Source: Pleionea mediterranea (GTDB taxonomy: Bacteria; Pseudomonadota; Gammaproteobacteria; Enterobacterales; Kangiellaceae). From it: DNA of 64,000 nt. This document shows positions 15,438 to 23,855 of this stretch, piece after piece. The position numbers and the translations under genes are program-made. The notes beneath the pieces were generated by a model. It was not told where the DNA came from and did no database searches. It saw only the letters and a list, made by a program, of their open reading frames with translations. The stretch's first letter is position 1; the number at the start of each line of letters is the position of its first letter. The stretch spans positions 62,001 to 126,000 of the forward strand of contig NZ_QGGU01000004.1 of the NCBI RefSeq assembly GCF_003148745.1. The letters run 5' to 3'.

Positions 15438-16252
15438 TGTAGTTTCTTTAATATATCGAGCGTAACTATATTGCTACCTTTTTTGGCTGCTACTATTGCA
15501 GCTTTTTTCAGTAGCATTGAAATCTCTCCTATCCAGCCTTCGGACATGTTAAGTATTTGTATAGCCATTTCTTTGCTAGCTAAATTTGACTGACTATCTA
15601 GATTTAGTGCTTCTTCAAAACTCTTGAGAAGTCTTAGGTAGTCAGTTGACAGAGTCCACTTAGGTAATACATGTGGATCAAAGCGGTTAGCTAATTGAGA
15701 GCTAGATAAAATTGCGCGATGTGCTTCTTTCGTCCCAACTGCAACAATTGGTATTTGGAGTTGATTACCTAAGTATTTTATTGTGTTTAGAACTTGAGCT
15801 TGTTTTAATAACGTATTATCTAACAAGTTATTGAACTCATCGATAATTAGCATTTTAATACCATAGTTTTTCATTACCCCAATTACCTGAGAAGCTTTTT
15901 GCTCTTTTTTTGAATAATAAGAATACGGTGATTGAAGCTCATGGAGTATTGAAATATATATACTATCTTGATTGGCTTCTGGTGGCATTTCTATAGAGAG
16001 TATCGGTAATTCGACAAAGTCTTCTCTCTCATCAAAGATCGCCGGATGACGTTTTATAAACCGGTTTACAATGGTTGATTTACCATTGTTTGTTTCACCG
16101 ATGATTAGAGCGTTTGGCATACGGTGAACTTTGGGGTGTTCTAGTAAGTCTTCTAGATTATCTAGGATTTGGTTTGCTTGGGTATAGCCAATCCAAGTCG
16201 CTTCTTGAATTTCTCTAATCCGCTCATTTTTTGTATTTATTGTCGCGGTCAT
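15404..16252 (-). CDS. tnsC: TnsC/TniB-type AAA+ ATPase
   Basis: The 282-residue protein has a Walker A Gly-Glu-Thr-Asn-Asn-Gly-Lys-Ser at 52-59 and a Walker B Leu-Ile-Ile-Asp-Glu-Phe-Asn, followed by a sensor-like Val-Gly-Thr-Lys-Glu-Ala. It would form ATP-dependent filaments on target DNA and activate TnsB, as TnsC/TniB do. It is half the length of Tn7 TnsC (555) and of TniB size, so it lacks the long terminal extensions that contact TnsA/TnsB and TnsD in Tn7. It starts 2 bases after the tnsB stop and overlaps tniQ. Confidence 0.92.
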   Translation of the reverse strand: MTATINTKNERIREIQEATWIGYTQANQILDNLEDLLEHPKVHRMPNALIIGETNNGKSTIVNRFIKRHPAIFDEREDFVELPILSIEMPPEANQDSIYISILHELQSPYSYYSKKEQKASQVIGVMKNYGIKMLIIDEFNNLLDNTLLKQAQVLNTIKYLGNQLQIPIVAVGTKEAHRAILSSSQLANRFDPHVLPKWTLSTDYLRLLKSFEEALNLDSQSNLASKEMAIQILNMSEGWIGEISMLLKKAAIVAAKKGSNIVTLDILKKLQWKSPTERRRV

Positions 16253-16254
16253 GA

Positions 16255-18114
16255 TTAGTCTCCTATATCGTCAAATGCTTGTATGTCTTCATCAAATATA
16301 CTGAGGTCAACTCCTTCTTTGTTAGAGTTAGGGGTATTAGTTATTGATTTTTTTGCTTGCTTCTTGCGTTCTTTAAACCGACGTTGTTTCATCGTTTTAG
16401 CCTTTGCTTCTTCTTCAATCTCCCTCATACGCTCTCTTGCTTCAAAAATACGATTTGCATCAATTTTTTGATCTGATTCAGCCTTGAGCTTATTGGTAAT
16501 AGTCTTTAATTCCCATGCTGACAGAGGACCGCCTACATTTAAGTTGCATTGAACTTCTAAGTAGTCAGATAAGTCTGGATCTAAGAAGAAGATTCTACGT
16601 ACATCTTGAGGATCGACTTTAACGATGTACTTTCCTGTACCATCTTCAGACTTTGGATTTTTAATGCTAATCCACTTAGCTAAATGAGGGCTATTGTAAT
16701 CAAGGTAGTCGATAGTAATCCCGTATTTATTAACGGCACGTTTGTAGGTCGGTAATAAATCAATATAGAGTCTATTCTCATCGAGTATCTTTTCTGGCAG
16801 TCCAGATCCAAACGCGTCATCAGTTCCTGTAATTCCGCGACTAAGTTTTTCGAGGGGTGACATTCCGAGTTTAGAGTGTTTATTTACGTGATATTCATTA
16901 ACAATGAATTCGCAAAGCCATCTATCTAGCTCATCTAATGAAAAAACTGCTTTATTCTCGGCTTTGTAACGACCTCGAGACTTAGTATCCGAGAAAGTCG
17001 TGCCTGGTAGCTCCTGAATTCTTTTATTAAAAGTACCAAGTAAGCGTTCTATGTGGGCTCCCCAATTAGGGTTGCTCTTAGCTCGAAAATGAGCGTTTAT
17101 ATTGTAGTTATGTAGAACTTTTTGTAAGTTTGTACTACGAAATTCCTTTGCATTATCTGAGTGTAAGATCTTCATTTTCCCCCAAATTGGCCAGTCTCCT
17201 TTGACTTCACGTTTTGCGAGAAATTGGACTTTGGGGACAAGAGAGTTAAATAAACATTGTCCTACACTGAAAATACTTGGTTGTTCATAGGCTAGGTAAT
17301 AGCCGCATACCATTCGACTATATACACAGATCGCAACAGTTAGCCATGCGCGACCAACAGATTCGCGCTCTTTTTCACTAACGAGAATTATATCGACAGG
17401 CGTATGATCAATTTGAACAACCGAAAGTGGAAAGGTAGCTTCTTCGTAACCTTTCAATATTGGTGAAAATATGTGATCACGCTCCATCTTGTCATATCGA
17501 CGCTCGGTTTGGACATCTTTAGGGATACCGTTTATCCGCCGTCTAAGAGTTTGATAACCAGGCGGGGTCAAACCATTGGCTCGACAAAGTTGCTCAAGCT
17601 CTCTGTATGTTGCCTTTATGCTCTTTCTTTGGTCTTTCAGATAGTGAACTTCGATGACTTCCTCTATAAGTTTTTCCTTTTCCTCCTGGATTCTTCCTTT
17701 TCCTTGGTCTGATCTTTTCGAGGGCGCCAATGATGCAATTTGGAGTGTGCTTTCATATTGAGCGATCCAACGATAAAGAGTTGCCACACTGACATTGTGT
17801 TTATGAGCTGCATTTATCACCTGCTCGGTTGTTCGTAGTTTTTCTCCGTAAATGAGCGGTTCAATTACCAAAAAGCGCTGATTAGCAATCTTGAGCTCAT
17901 GCTCAGACAGGTCTTCTGTTGGTCTGACCAGATGGTTAAATGGTTGTTTATTTTTACCTGTTGGCGGGCCAACATCATGAACGCTAACTTTCTCTGATTC
18001 TCCTGTCTTATCGTGGACCAGTAGTAATCGCTCGTAGTCATAAACTAACCTAATACGGAAATTCCTACCTTTATAGCTCACCAGCTCGTTAACTTTTAGT
18101 TTTAATGACGTCAT
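16255..18114 (-). CDS. tnsB: TnsB/TniA-type DDE transposase
   Basis: The 619-residue protein is a Mu-type integrase-core transposase. The catalytic triad is visible as Asp236 (Val-Val-Gln-Ile-Asp-His-Thr-Pro), Asp320 (His-Ser-Asp-Asn-Ala-Lys-Glu-Phe) and Glu356 (Gly-Ala-His-Ile-Glu-Arg). Helix-turn-helix segments near 95-120 and 165-195 would bind the transposon ends. The C-terminus is highly charged (Lys/Arg/Glu), as in TniA/TnsB, where the tail contacts TnsC. It would join the 3' ends to target DNA. It follows tnsA after 4 bases. Confidence 0.95.
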   Translation of the reverse strand: MTSLKLKVNELVSYKGRNFRIRLVYDYERLLLVHDKTGESEKVSVHDVGPPTGKNKQPFNHLVRPTEDLSEHELKIANQRFLVIEPLIYGEKLRTTEQVINAAHKHNVSVATLYRWIAQYESTLQIASLAPSKRSDQGKGRIQEEKEKLIEEVIEVHYLKDQRKSIKATYRELEQLCRANGLTPPGYQTLRRRINGIPKDVQTERRYDKMERDHIFSPILKGYEEATFPLSVVQIDHTPVDIILVSEKERESVGRAWLTVAICVYSRMVCGYYLAYEQPSIFSVGQCLFNSLVPKVQFLAKREVKGDWPIWGKMKILHSDNAKEFRSTNLQKVLHNYNINAHFRAKSNPNWGAHIERLLGTFNKRIQELPGTTFSDTKSRGRYKAENKAVFSLDELDRWLCEFIVNEYHVNKHSKLGMSPLEKLSRGITGTDDAFGSGLPEKILDENRLYIDLLPTYKRAVNKYGITIDYLDYNSPHLAKWISIKNPKSEDGTGKYIVKVDPQDVRRIFFLDPDLSDYLEVQCNLNVGGPLSAWELKTITNKLKAESDQKIDANRIFEARERMREIEEEAKAKTMKQRRFKERKKQAKKSITNTPNSNKEGVDLSIFDEDIQAFDDIGD

Positions 18115-18118
18115 GACA

Positions 18119-18778
18119 CTACTCCACAGTCCAAATTTCTGAACTCGGTGTAATTGGAGAGTTCAAGTCTATGCCGATTGAATGAGTTCCGATCATTCGC
18201 CAAATTACAGGTATTGCAGCCAGTTGGTTGTCTGAGCTTTTAAAACATGCTTTAGGTAGGGTTTTTAGGTTGGTCACCACTAATTTACCCAAGGTCTCAG
18301 AAATCACATCGCGGATTTCTAGCTCATTAAACGATTCTTCTCTCATGAAATAGTCGATTTTTTTAATGTTATCGAGGAAAGTAGAGCGAATTTGGTCATC
18401 TGTTAGTATCTTAAAAGTACTATGGTTGGTTTTGCAGTGGCCTATTGCCGCTTTAAATTTAGGCCGATATTTTTCAAATTTTTTGCGTAGATCATACAAA
18501 TACTTGACTTCAATCAGGTATTCCCCTTTTTTCAGTTTAGGAATAATTAGTGAGTCTTCCCGTAGATGGACTTCGAAATCGGGGTGGTAGGTTCGGTTTC
18601 GGCCAAAACAAATTCTTACTGGTTGCTCTTCATAGTGGATTACGGCTCGGTCAAACTCAAGGAGATAGATTAAATCTCGCTCTAGAGATGACTCCCATTG
18701 GATTTGGCGATCAACTTTTCTACTCGAGTGGGATCCAGTGAGACTGGTAAAGGTAGGCTTAATTATTCTAGTAGGCAT
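18119..18778 (-). CDS. tnsA: TnsA-type endonuclease
   Basis: TnsA cuts the 5' ends so that the element moves by cut-and-paste. The 219-residue protein has the restriction-like core: Glu33 in Ser-Ser-Leu-Glu-Arg-Asp, Asp67 in Tyr-His-Pro-Asp-Phe, and Glu90-Val-Lys92 in Tyr-Leu-Ile-Glu-Val-Lys. Tn7 TnsA is 273 residues with a C-terminal TnsC-contacting domain; the C-terminal half here is shorter. As first gene of the operon it lies 130 bases from the comM remnant, as tnsA does at the right end of Tn7. Confidence 0.9.
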   Translation of the reverse strand: MPTRIIKPTFTSLTGSHSSRKVDRQIQWESSLERDLIYLLEFDRAVIHYEEQPVRICFGRNRTYHPDFEVHLREDSLIIPKLKKGEYLIEVKYLYDLRKKFEKYRPKFKAAIGHCKTNHSTFKILTDDQIRSTFLDNIKKIDYFMREESFNELEIRDVISETLGKLVVTNLKTLPKACFKSSDNQLAAIPVIWRMIGTHSIGIDLNSPITPSSEIWTVE

Positions 18779-18798
18779 GCGTACACTCTCGGTTATTA

Positions 18799-18918
18799 TG
18801 GTTATTGTTCGTGTATTCTTATTGTATGTGGTTACTATTCTTATTTAATTTGAGCATAGATCATGTAACTTACTGATCTACACCTTAGATTTTCTCATAT
18901 ATTTTGGTTTCTGTCAGA
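18799..18918. repeat. Transposon right-end repeats (putative TnsB sites)
   Basis: Three related copies read TGGTTATTGTTCGT (18799-18812), TGGTTACTATTCTT (18829-18842) and TGGTTTCTGTC (18905-18915), all in the same orientation, with a weaker copy near 18790. The last one touches the point where comM homology begins. Arrays like this are where TnsB binds at Tn7-type ends. The exact terminus is probably 18911-18916; read outward-in it begins TGACAGAAACC, which departs from the usual TGT. If the terminus is 18916, the duplicated host bases would be GAGTT at 18917-18921. Confidence 0.55.
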
Positions 18919-19519
18919 GTTTGATCGCAAAGTACTGGAAGTTTTACGTGAGCCGCTAGAGTCGGGCAATGTGACCATCTCGCGGGCGGCGCGACAGGCA
19001 GAATATCCGGCCAGGTTTCAGCTTATTGCGGCCATGAATCCGTGCCCTTGCGGTCATTTTGGTAACAGTCGTGGGCAGTGCCGTTGCACACCGGATCAGA
19101 TACGTCGCTATCTATTGAAGTTGTCGGGGCCGTTTCTCGACAGGATCGATCTGCATGTGGAAGTACCGCTAATGACGAAACAGGAGTTTGTTGCCAAAGT
19201 CGATCCAAATGTGGAAACCACGGATCAAGTCCGAAAGCGGGTGGATCAGGCCCATCAACGGCAACGTGACCGTCAGGGCAAATTAAACGGCGAGTTACAG
19301 GCGGCGGAACTGGAAAAGGGCTTACACATTGAGCCGACGGCAAAGCAGTTTGTACTGGATGTGATGGAGAAGCTGGGGTTATCGGCGCGGGCGTATCATC
19401 GGATCCTCAGGGTATCACGCACCATTGCCGATTTGGCGGAAGCCGAACAGGTGGCCCAGAGTCATGTGGCCGAGGCGATCGGCTATCGAAAAATTGAGCG
19501 AATGATGCAACAAGTGTGA
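18917..19519 (+). pseudogene. comM: comM/yifB C-terminal remnant, interrupted by the transposon
   Basis: ComM is an AAA+ helicase (Mg-chelatase-like) that promotes branch migration in natural transformation. The frame opens at Glu-Phe-Asp-Arg-Lys-Val-Leu-Glu-Val-Leu-Arg-Glu-Pro, just after where the Walker B Leu-Asp-Glu-Leu would be, and continues through Ala-Ala-Met-Asn-Pro-Cys-Pro-Cys-Gly, Gly-Pro-Phe-Leu-Asp-Arg-Ile-Asp and Ala-Tyr-His-Arg-Ile-Leu to a normal stop. That is about 200 of roughly 500 residues. The N-terminal part, with Walker A, is not in the window. Base composition is clearly G+C richer than the cargo. The ATG at 18971 could start a fragment, but no ribosome site is evident. 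Confidence 0.92.
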
Positions 19520-19825
19520 AAAGTGCACATTTTTTGTTAAATAGTTCATTATGTTTTTAAATTGTCACAATAAGTGAGATATAATATCGGCGCCTTAAAA
19601 CAGGCATTGATATGACTATTGCTTACTGGAAATCTCAATTTGCAGTATTACAATAGAGGAACGGGACAGTAATAACACAGAGCCGATTTTTGAGCGATTA
19701 ATGAAATAATGGCTCAATCATAAGATGGAGCAATACAACCATAATCTGTGATCCCGTACGAAGTGCGCAGTCTAAGGGGAAAACTCATGACTGCATCATG
19801 CAAGGAAACAACGAAGGAGTGTAGT
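19520..19825. other. Intergenic region with a possible promoter
   Basis: The 305 bases between the comM remnant and the small gene at 19826 contain a perfect TATAAT at about 19582 in an A+T-rich setting, with a poor TTAAAT-like box 17 bases upstream. The part after it is not A+T rich and could be a long 5' leader. No known RNA family is recognised. Confidence 0.3.
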
Positions 19826-20035
19826 ATGAAGGACACCATTCAGAATCGCCCTTTTCCGGGCACACCAGGAAAATACAATTTACAGTTAGCATCCTGGCTA
19901 CCCAAAATTCAGGTGAGTGTGTTTAAAGAATCGTTACAGCCACAAGACGGTTGGCGCTGTCGTGTGGGAGGCGTAACCTTAAACCCGGATAAATTATTAC
20001 TTAAAAATTATTGGGAAGGGCCGTTACAGCGCTAG
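19826..20035 (+). CDS. Small hypothetical protein, 69 aa
   Basis: ATG 19826 is chosen because AAGGAG lies six bases upstream; the frame could be extended to ATG 19787 or beyond, but without a comparable site. The basic, Trp-containing protein has a Gly-Lys-Tyr-Asn-Leu-Gln-Leu-Ala-Ser-Trp-Leu-Pro segment and ends Trp-Glu-Gly-Pro-Leu-Gln-Arg. No signal, membrane segment or metal motif. It is a single-gene unit followed by a terminator. Family not recognised. Confidence 0.6.
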   Translation: MKDTIQNRPFPGTPGKYNLQLASWLPKIQVSVFKESLQPQDGWRCRVGGVTLNPDKLLLKNYWEGPLQR

Positions 20036-20113
20036 TTACCCATATTATTCGAAACGTTATCTGAGCGTTTCAATTGGCAATCGACGCCATGTCATTTACA
20101 ATTCGTTTACAGT

Positions 20114-20138
20114 AAAGCTCCGGTTTTTCGGAGCTTTT
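20114..20138 (+). terminator. Rho-independent terminator after the 69-aa gene
   Basis: AAAGCTCCG, a GTTTTT loop and CGGAGCTTTTG form a perfect stem with a T-run. Confidence 0.85.
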
Positions 20139-20237
20139 GTTTGTTCGCACCATAAATTGTTAATAGCCTTATTTGCACTGTGTGCCTGACTTAACAGGTA
20201 GTTCAGTTAGCCTTTCATTTGATTCATTAAAGAGTAG

Positions 20238-22262
20238 TTGCCGGTGGCGCATCAGTTAAACCCAAAACAGCAAGAAGCGGTGAACACCGTAGAGCATCCT
20301 TTATTGGTGCTGGCTGGCGCAGGCAGTGGCAAAACCAGTGTGATCACCACCAAAATAGTTCATCTGATCACCCAGTGCGGCTATAAGGCTTCGCAAATTG
20401 CTGCCGTTACTTTTACCAATAAAGCCGCGCGCGAAATGAAAGCCAGGGTCAGTTCATTACTCGGTGGCCGAAACAGCCGGGGCTTAATAGTGTCGACCTT
20501 TCATAATTTGGGCCTTAATATTATTCGTAAAGAGCATAAGGCGCTGAATTTTAAAAGTAACTTTACAATTTTTGATGATCAGGACACGCTGACGCTGATC
20601 CGTGATTTGTGCAATAAAAACGCCGACGCCGATAAATCGGAACTGATCGCATTTCAGCAAAAAATTTCCAACTGGAAAAACGACTTAAAAAGCCCGCAGC
20701 AAATAATTAATGAAGCTACCAATCAAGACGATCTGGCGGCGGCGAAATTATACGAAGCATATGATCGCAGTATGCGTGCCTACAATGCGGTGGATTTTGA
20801 TGACCTGATCCGTTATCCGGTAGAGCTGTTTCGTGCCAATCCCGACATTCTTGAAAAATGGCAGAATAAAATTCGTTATTTACTGGTGGATGAGTATCAG
20901 GACACCAACACCTGTCAGTACGAACTGGTGAAATTAATTTGTGGGCGTTACGGTTTGTTTACCGTGGTGGGCGACGATGACCAGTCGATTTATTCCTGGC
21001 GTGGCGCACAACCAGAAAACTTGGCTCTGTTGCAAGACGACTACCCTAATTTACGGGTGGTAAAGTTGGAGCAAAATTATCGCTCTTACGGTCGTATTTT
21101 AAAAGCCGCGAATGAAGTGATATCGAACAACCCCCATGTGTTTGAAAAGTCATTATGGTCCGATAAAATTTACGGCGACGAAATAAAAATACTGGCTACC
21201 GATGATGACATCAATGAAGCGGAGCGCATTGCCAATGAATTACTGGCGCACAAACTGCGCAGCGCTACCGCGTATTCTGATTACGCCATTTTGTATCGCG
21301 GCAATCATCAGTCGCGGTTTATGGAAAAGGCGCTGATTGAAAAACAGATCCCCTATAAAGTCAGTGGCAGCACCTCTTTTTTCTCACGCACAGAAATAAA
21401 AGATATTATGGCCTACATGCGCATTCTGGTGAATCCGGATGACGACAATGCGTTCTTGCGTATCGTTAATGTGCCGCGCCGTGAAATTGGCCCAACCACG
21501 TTAGAAAAGCTTGGGTTGTATGCGCAAAAGCGTCATATCAGTTTGTACGATGCCTGTTTTGAGCTGGGGCTTAAAGAAGAGCTGCATGCCAAAGGGTATG
21601 CCGCAATAGAACGATTTTCCAAATTAATTGCTCGCACCGAAGATAACGTCAAACGCGGCGATGCCATGGCGGTGATCCATGAGCTGTTAGGTTACATTGG
21701 TTATCATGGATTTTTATACGACAACTCAAGTAGCACAAAAGCAGCGGAGTATCGTTGGAGTAATGTTCAACAATTGTTGGAATGGATTGAGCGAGAGTAC
21801 ACCAACGCAGAAGAAGACAATGACGATAACCCATTAGCTCGAGCTATTAATAAATTAATGCTACGTGAAATGCTTGATCGAAATGAAGAAGAAGCCGAAG
21901 CCAATGAAGTGCAATTAATGACACTGCACGCGTCAAAAGGTCTCGAGTTTAATCATGTGTACCTTGTAGGTATGGAAGAAGAATTACTGCCCCATCGTTC
22001 CAGTATTGAAGAAGATAATATTGAAGAAGAACGTCGGTTAGCCTATGTGGGCATTACACGAGCCCAAAAAACCTTAACCATGTCTTACGCACGGCAGCGC
22101 AAACGCTACGGCGAAGTAGTTGATACAGAACCAAGCCGCTTTTTATTTGAAATGCCACAAGAAGATTTAATGTGGGAAGAACAACAAATGCCACAAACGG
22201 AAGAAGAGCGACAGGAAAAAGGACGTAAAAATATGGATGCGCTTAGGGCGATGTTGTCTTAG
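20238..22262 (+). CDS. rep: ATP-dependent DNA helicase Rep
   Basis: Rep is a 3'-5' superfamily 1A helicase that helps replication forks pass protein blocks. The 674-residue protein is collinear with E. coli Rep: Ala-Gly-Ala-Gly-Ser-Gly-Lys-Thr (Walker A) near residue 27-34, Thr-Phe-Thr-Asn-Lys-Ala-Ala-Arg-Glu-Met, Val-Asp-Glu-Tyr-Gln-Asp-Thr-Asn (motif II), Gly-Asp-Asp-Asp-Gln-Ser-Ile-Tyr-Ser-Trp-Arg-Gly (III), Gln-Asn-Tyr-Arg-Ser (IV), and Tyr-Val-Gly-Ile-Thr-Arg-Ala (VI). Phe-Glu-Lys, Ser-Phe-Phe-Ser-Arg and Glu-Ile-Lys-Asp segments distinguish Rep from UvrD/PcrA. Start may be TTG 20238 or GTG 20244; the second is better spaced from AAAGAG. In many gammaproteobacteria comM lies near rep, consistent with local order. 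Confidence 0.95.
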   Translation: MPVAHQLNPKQQEAVNTVEHPLLVLAGAGSGKTSVITTKIVHLITQCGYKASQIAAVTFTNKAAREMKARVSSLLGGRNSRGLIVSTFHNLGLNIIRKEHKALNFKSNFTIFDDQDTLTLIRDLCNKNADADKSELIAFQQKISNWKNDLKSPQQIINEATNQDDLAAAKLYEAYDRSMRAYNAVDFDDLIRYPVELFRANPDILEKWQNKIRYLLVDEYQDTNTCQYELVKLICGRYGLFTVVGDDDQSIYSWRGAQPENLALLQDDYPNLRVVKLEQNYRSYGRILKAANEVISNNPHVFEKSLWSDKIYGDEIKILATDDDINEAERIANELLAHKLRSATAYSDYAILYRGNHQSRFMEKALIEKQIPYKVSGSTSFFSRTEIKDIMAYMRILVNPDDDNAFLRIVNVPRREIGPTTLEKLGLYAQKRHISLYDACFELGLKEELHAKGYAAIERFSKLIARTEDNVKRGDAMAVIHELLGYIGYHGFLYDNSSSTKAAEYRWSNVQQLLEWIEREYTNAEEDNDDNPLARAINKLMLREMLDRNEEEAEANEVQLMTLHASKGLEFNHVYLVGMEEELLPHRSSIEEDNIEEERRLAYVGITRAQKTLTMSYARQRKRYGEVVDTEPSRFLFEMPQEDLMWEEQQMPQTEEERQEKGRKNMDALRAMLS

Positions 22263-22588
22263 TTGGCTTTTTTAATTTGTTTTGGATTGATGAAATAAGA
22301 GTAAGCTGTTTAATTTCATTTTAAAGTGACAGTTGGACTATCGGCTATTTGCGACATTAAAGGAAAGGCAGTTTTTAAAGTTTTGGCTCGAATCTTTTTT
22401 ATTTGTCAGGCGACTTTATTTATATACAGCCGCTTTACCTATATGTCATTACGAGTCGGCTTGAAGTCGTAAAGCGGCGGAAAGTCGGTTGCTTAACAAC
22501 CAATAATTATGTCTTACTAGACTTTTAGACTATATTTTGATAGAAACCTCAAAGTTCAGAGTGTTATTGGGTTTTGTAGGAGGAAAAA
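22263..22588. other. Intergenic region with inverted repeat
   Basis: About 325 bases between rep and the Panacea gene. A perfect 10-base inverted repeat, GCCGCTTTAC at 22429-22438 and GTAAAGCGGC at 22469-22478, encloses a 30-base loop containing further AGTCGGC-like words. It is G+C richer than its surroundings, so it resembles a REP-type or mobile-unit remnant more than a terminator. A good AGGAGG site ends the region before the next gene. Confidence 0.4.
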
Positions 22589-23068
22589 ATGGCCAACTCA
22601 GTTGATGTTGCCAGGGAACTACTAAAATTGGCCAATAAAGATGGCAAATCCCTGACAAACATGCAATTACAAAAATTGGTTTACATCGCCCACGGGTTAC
22701 ATCTGGCGTACCATGATAAACCTCTATTAGATGAAGAGGTGAGTGCGTGGAAGCACGGGCCTGTGATACCTAAGGTTTATTATGCGTTTAAGCAATACCT
22801 TAACACAGCTATTGATACACAAACAGAGGGCAGTCCTCAGCTGGGTTTTTCTAGTGATGAGATTGATAGCATAAGAGGTGCGTATGACAACTTTGCCAAG
22901 TTTAATGGGTGGACTTTAAGGAATATAACGCATAAGGAAGGCAGCCCTTGGTGGAAAGTCTGGTATGACAGAAAAGGACGGGAAACGTTTAACGCTATTA
23001 TCCCAAATAGCGTAATAAAAGAGCATTATTTAACTATTAAAGAAACAGGAAAGGCCACAATCCTGTGA
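22589..23068 (+). CDS. Panacea-domain (DUF4065/SocA-like) antitoxin
   Basis: Panacea-domain proteins neutralise many unrelated toxins. The 159-residue protein has the signature Met-Gln-Leu-Gln-Lys-Leu-Val-Tyr-Ile-Ala-His-Gly near residues 24-35, Glu-Val-Ser-Ala-Trp-Lys-His-Gly-Pro-Val near 50-59 and Pro-Trp-Trp-Lys-Val-Trp. The next gene overlaps its stop by 4 bases and encodes a small membrane protein, the expected position for the toxin. The pair sits just beyond the transposon insertion but on the host side of the comM remnant. Confidence 0.85.
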   Translation: MANSVDVARELLKLANKDGKSLTNMQLQKLVYIAHGLHLAYHDKPLLDEEVSAWKHGPVIPKVYYAFKQYLNTAIDTQTEGSPQLGFSSDEIDSIRGAYDNFAKFNGWTLRNITHKEGSPWWKVWYDRKGRETFNAIIPNSVIKEHYLTIKETGKATIL

Positions 23069-23433
23069 TCTCGTTAGACACCAACTCCATTCAAGAAGAC
23101 CCGAACGATACTAATAATGAGCAAGAGCTTTCAGATGATGTCCAGGAACTTGAAATTGGTAAACTTAAAGCAGAGATAGATGGTCTAAAAGCAAAAAACG
23201 AAGACTCTAGAAATGATACAAAGCTTAAAAAGAAGCTAGCCGAACGAACGTTTAGATTTATGGAAGGATTTGTGACCCTGATCTTTGTTTATCTAACTTA
23301 CTATATTTGCTATTTCACGTGGTACAGAATGGAAGTACCGAAAGAAGTAGTAATAGCGTTGATTACCACTTCGCTGGCTGCCGTTGTTGGCTTAGTGGGC
23401 TTTATACTTAAAGGTCTGTTTGGCAGCAAATAG
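23065..23433 (+). CDS. Small membrane protein, likely Panacea-partner toxin
   Basis: The 122-residue protein has an acidic N-terminus, a Lys/Glu-rich coiled-coil stretch at about 28-65, and two membrane segments at about 70-88 and 98-118 with a Lys-Gly-Leu-Phe tail. Translation is coupled to the antitoxin gene through a 4-base overlap. Some PanT toxins act on membranes, which suits this layout, but I do not recognise the toxin family and toxicity is inference. Confidence 0.6.
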   Translation: MISLDTNSIQEDPNDTNNEQELSDDVQELEIGKLKAEIDGLKAKNEDSRNDTKLKKKLAERTFRFMEGFVTLIFVYLTYYICYFTWYRMEVPKEVVIALITTSLAAVVGLVGFILKGLFGSK

Positions 23434-23524
23434 ACAAAACGCTTTATCTTTTGGCTTTGGTTAGCGATTGCAGTTAACTGTTCAAGTCCTGCAACATCTC
23501 ATTGTTAATTTTAATTTCATAAAG

Positions 23525-23755
23525 TCAAAATGCCGTTTTAGGTTGACGTTTACATCTTTCTTGGGCAACTTCAATAGCATGCCGACCCTTATTCGGTGGT
23601 GATTTTAATGTCGGCCAAGAACCAATTTCTTTAAAATATTCAACTCCTCTTTCTACGCATGAATGGTAAATACGACTTTCTTCTCTTTTATCTTTATCAC
23701 TTTTTTCACATGCGACTAACAGACCGGTAAACAATACAAGTAAGAAAAACTTCAT
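23525..23755 (-). CDS. Small lipoprotein
   Basis: The start at 23755 has GGAG five bases upstream; the frame extends seven codons higher. A short signal ends in Leu-Leu-Val-Ala-Cys, a clear lipobox, followed by a charged Glu-Lys-Ser-Asp-Lys-Asp linker. Mature part is about 57 residues with two Cys. Family not recognised; localisation to the envelope is fairly sure. Confidence 0.65.
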   Translation of the reverse strand: MKFFLLVLFTGLLVACEKSDKDKREESRIYHSCVERGVEYFKEIGSWPTLKSPPNKGRHAIEVAQERCKRQPKTAF

Positions 23756-23855
23756 TAAGACTCCAATAAAAATCAACAGCTAATTATATTCAGTAAATCA
23801 CAATTAAATTCATAAATGGTAAGTTTGTATTTATACTTATCCAGATATTAGCGTT

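Noticed and set aside
14271-18778. CRISPR-associated transposon (CAST) suggested by TniQ and short TnsC
   Set aside because: There is no Cascade, Cas12k or CRISPR array in 18.9 kb of the element, and it sits in comM, a target known for protein-guided elements.
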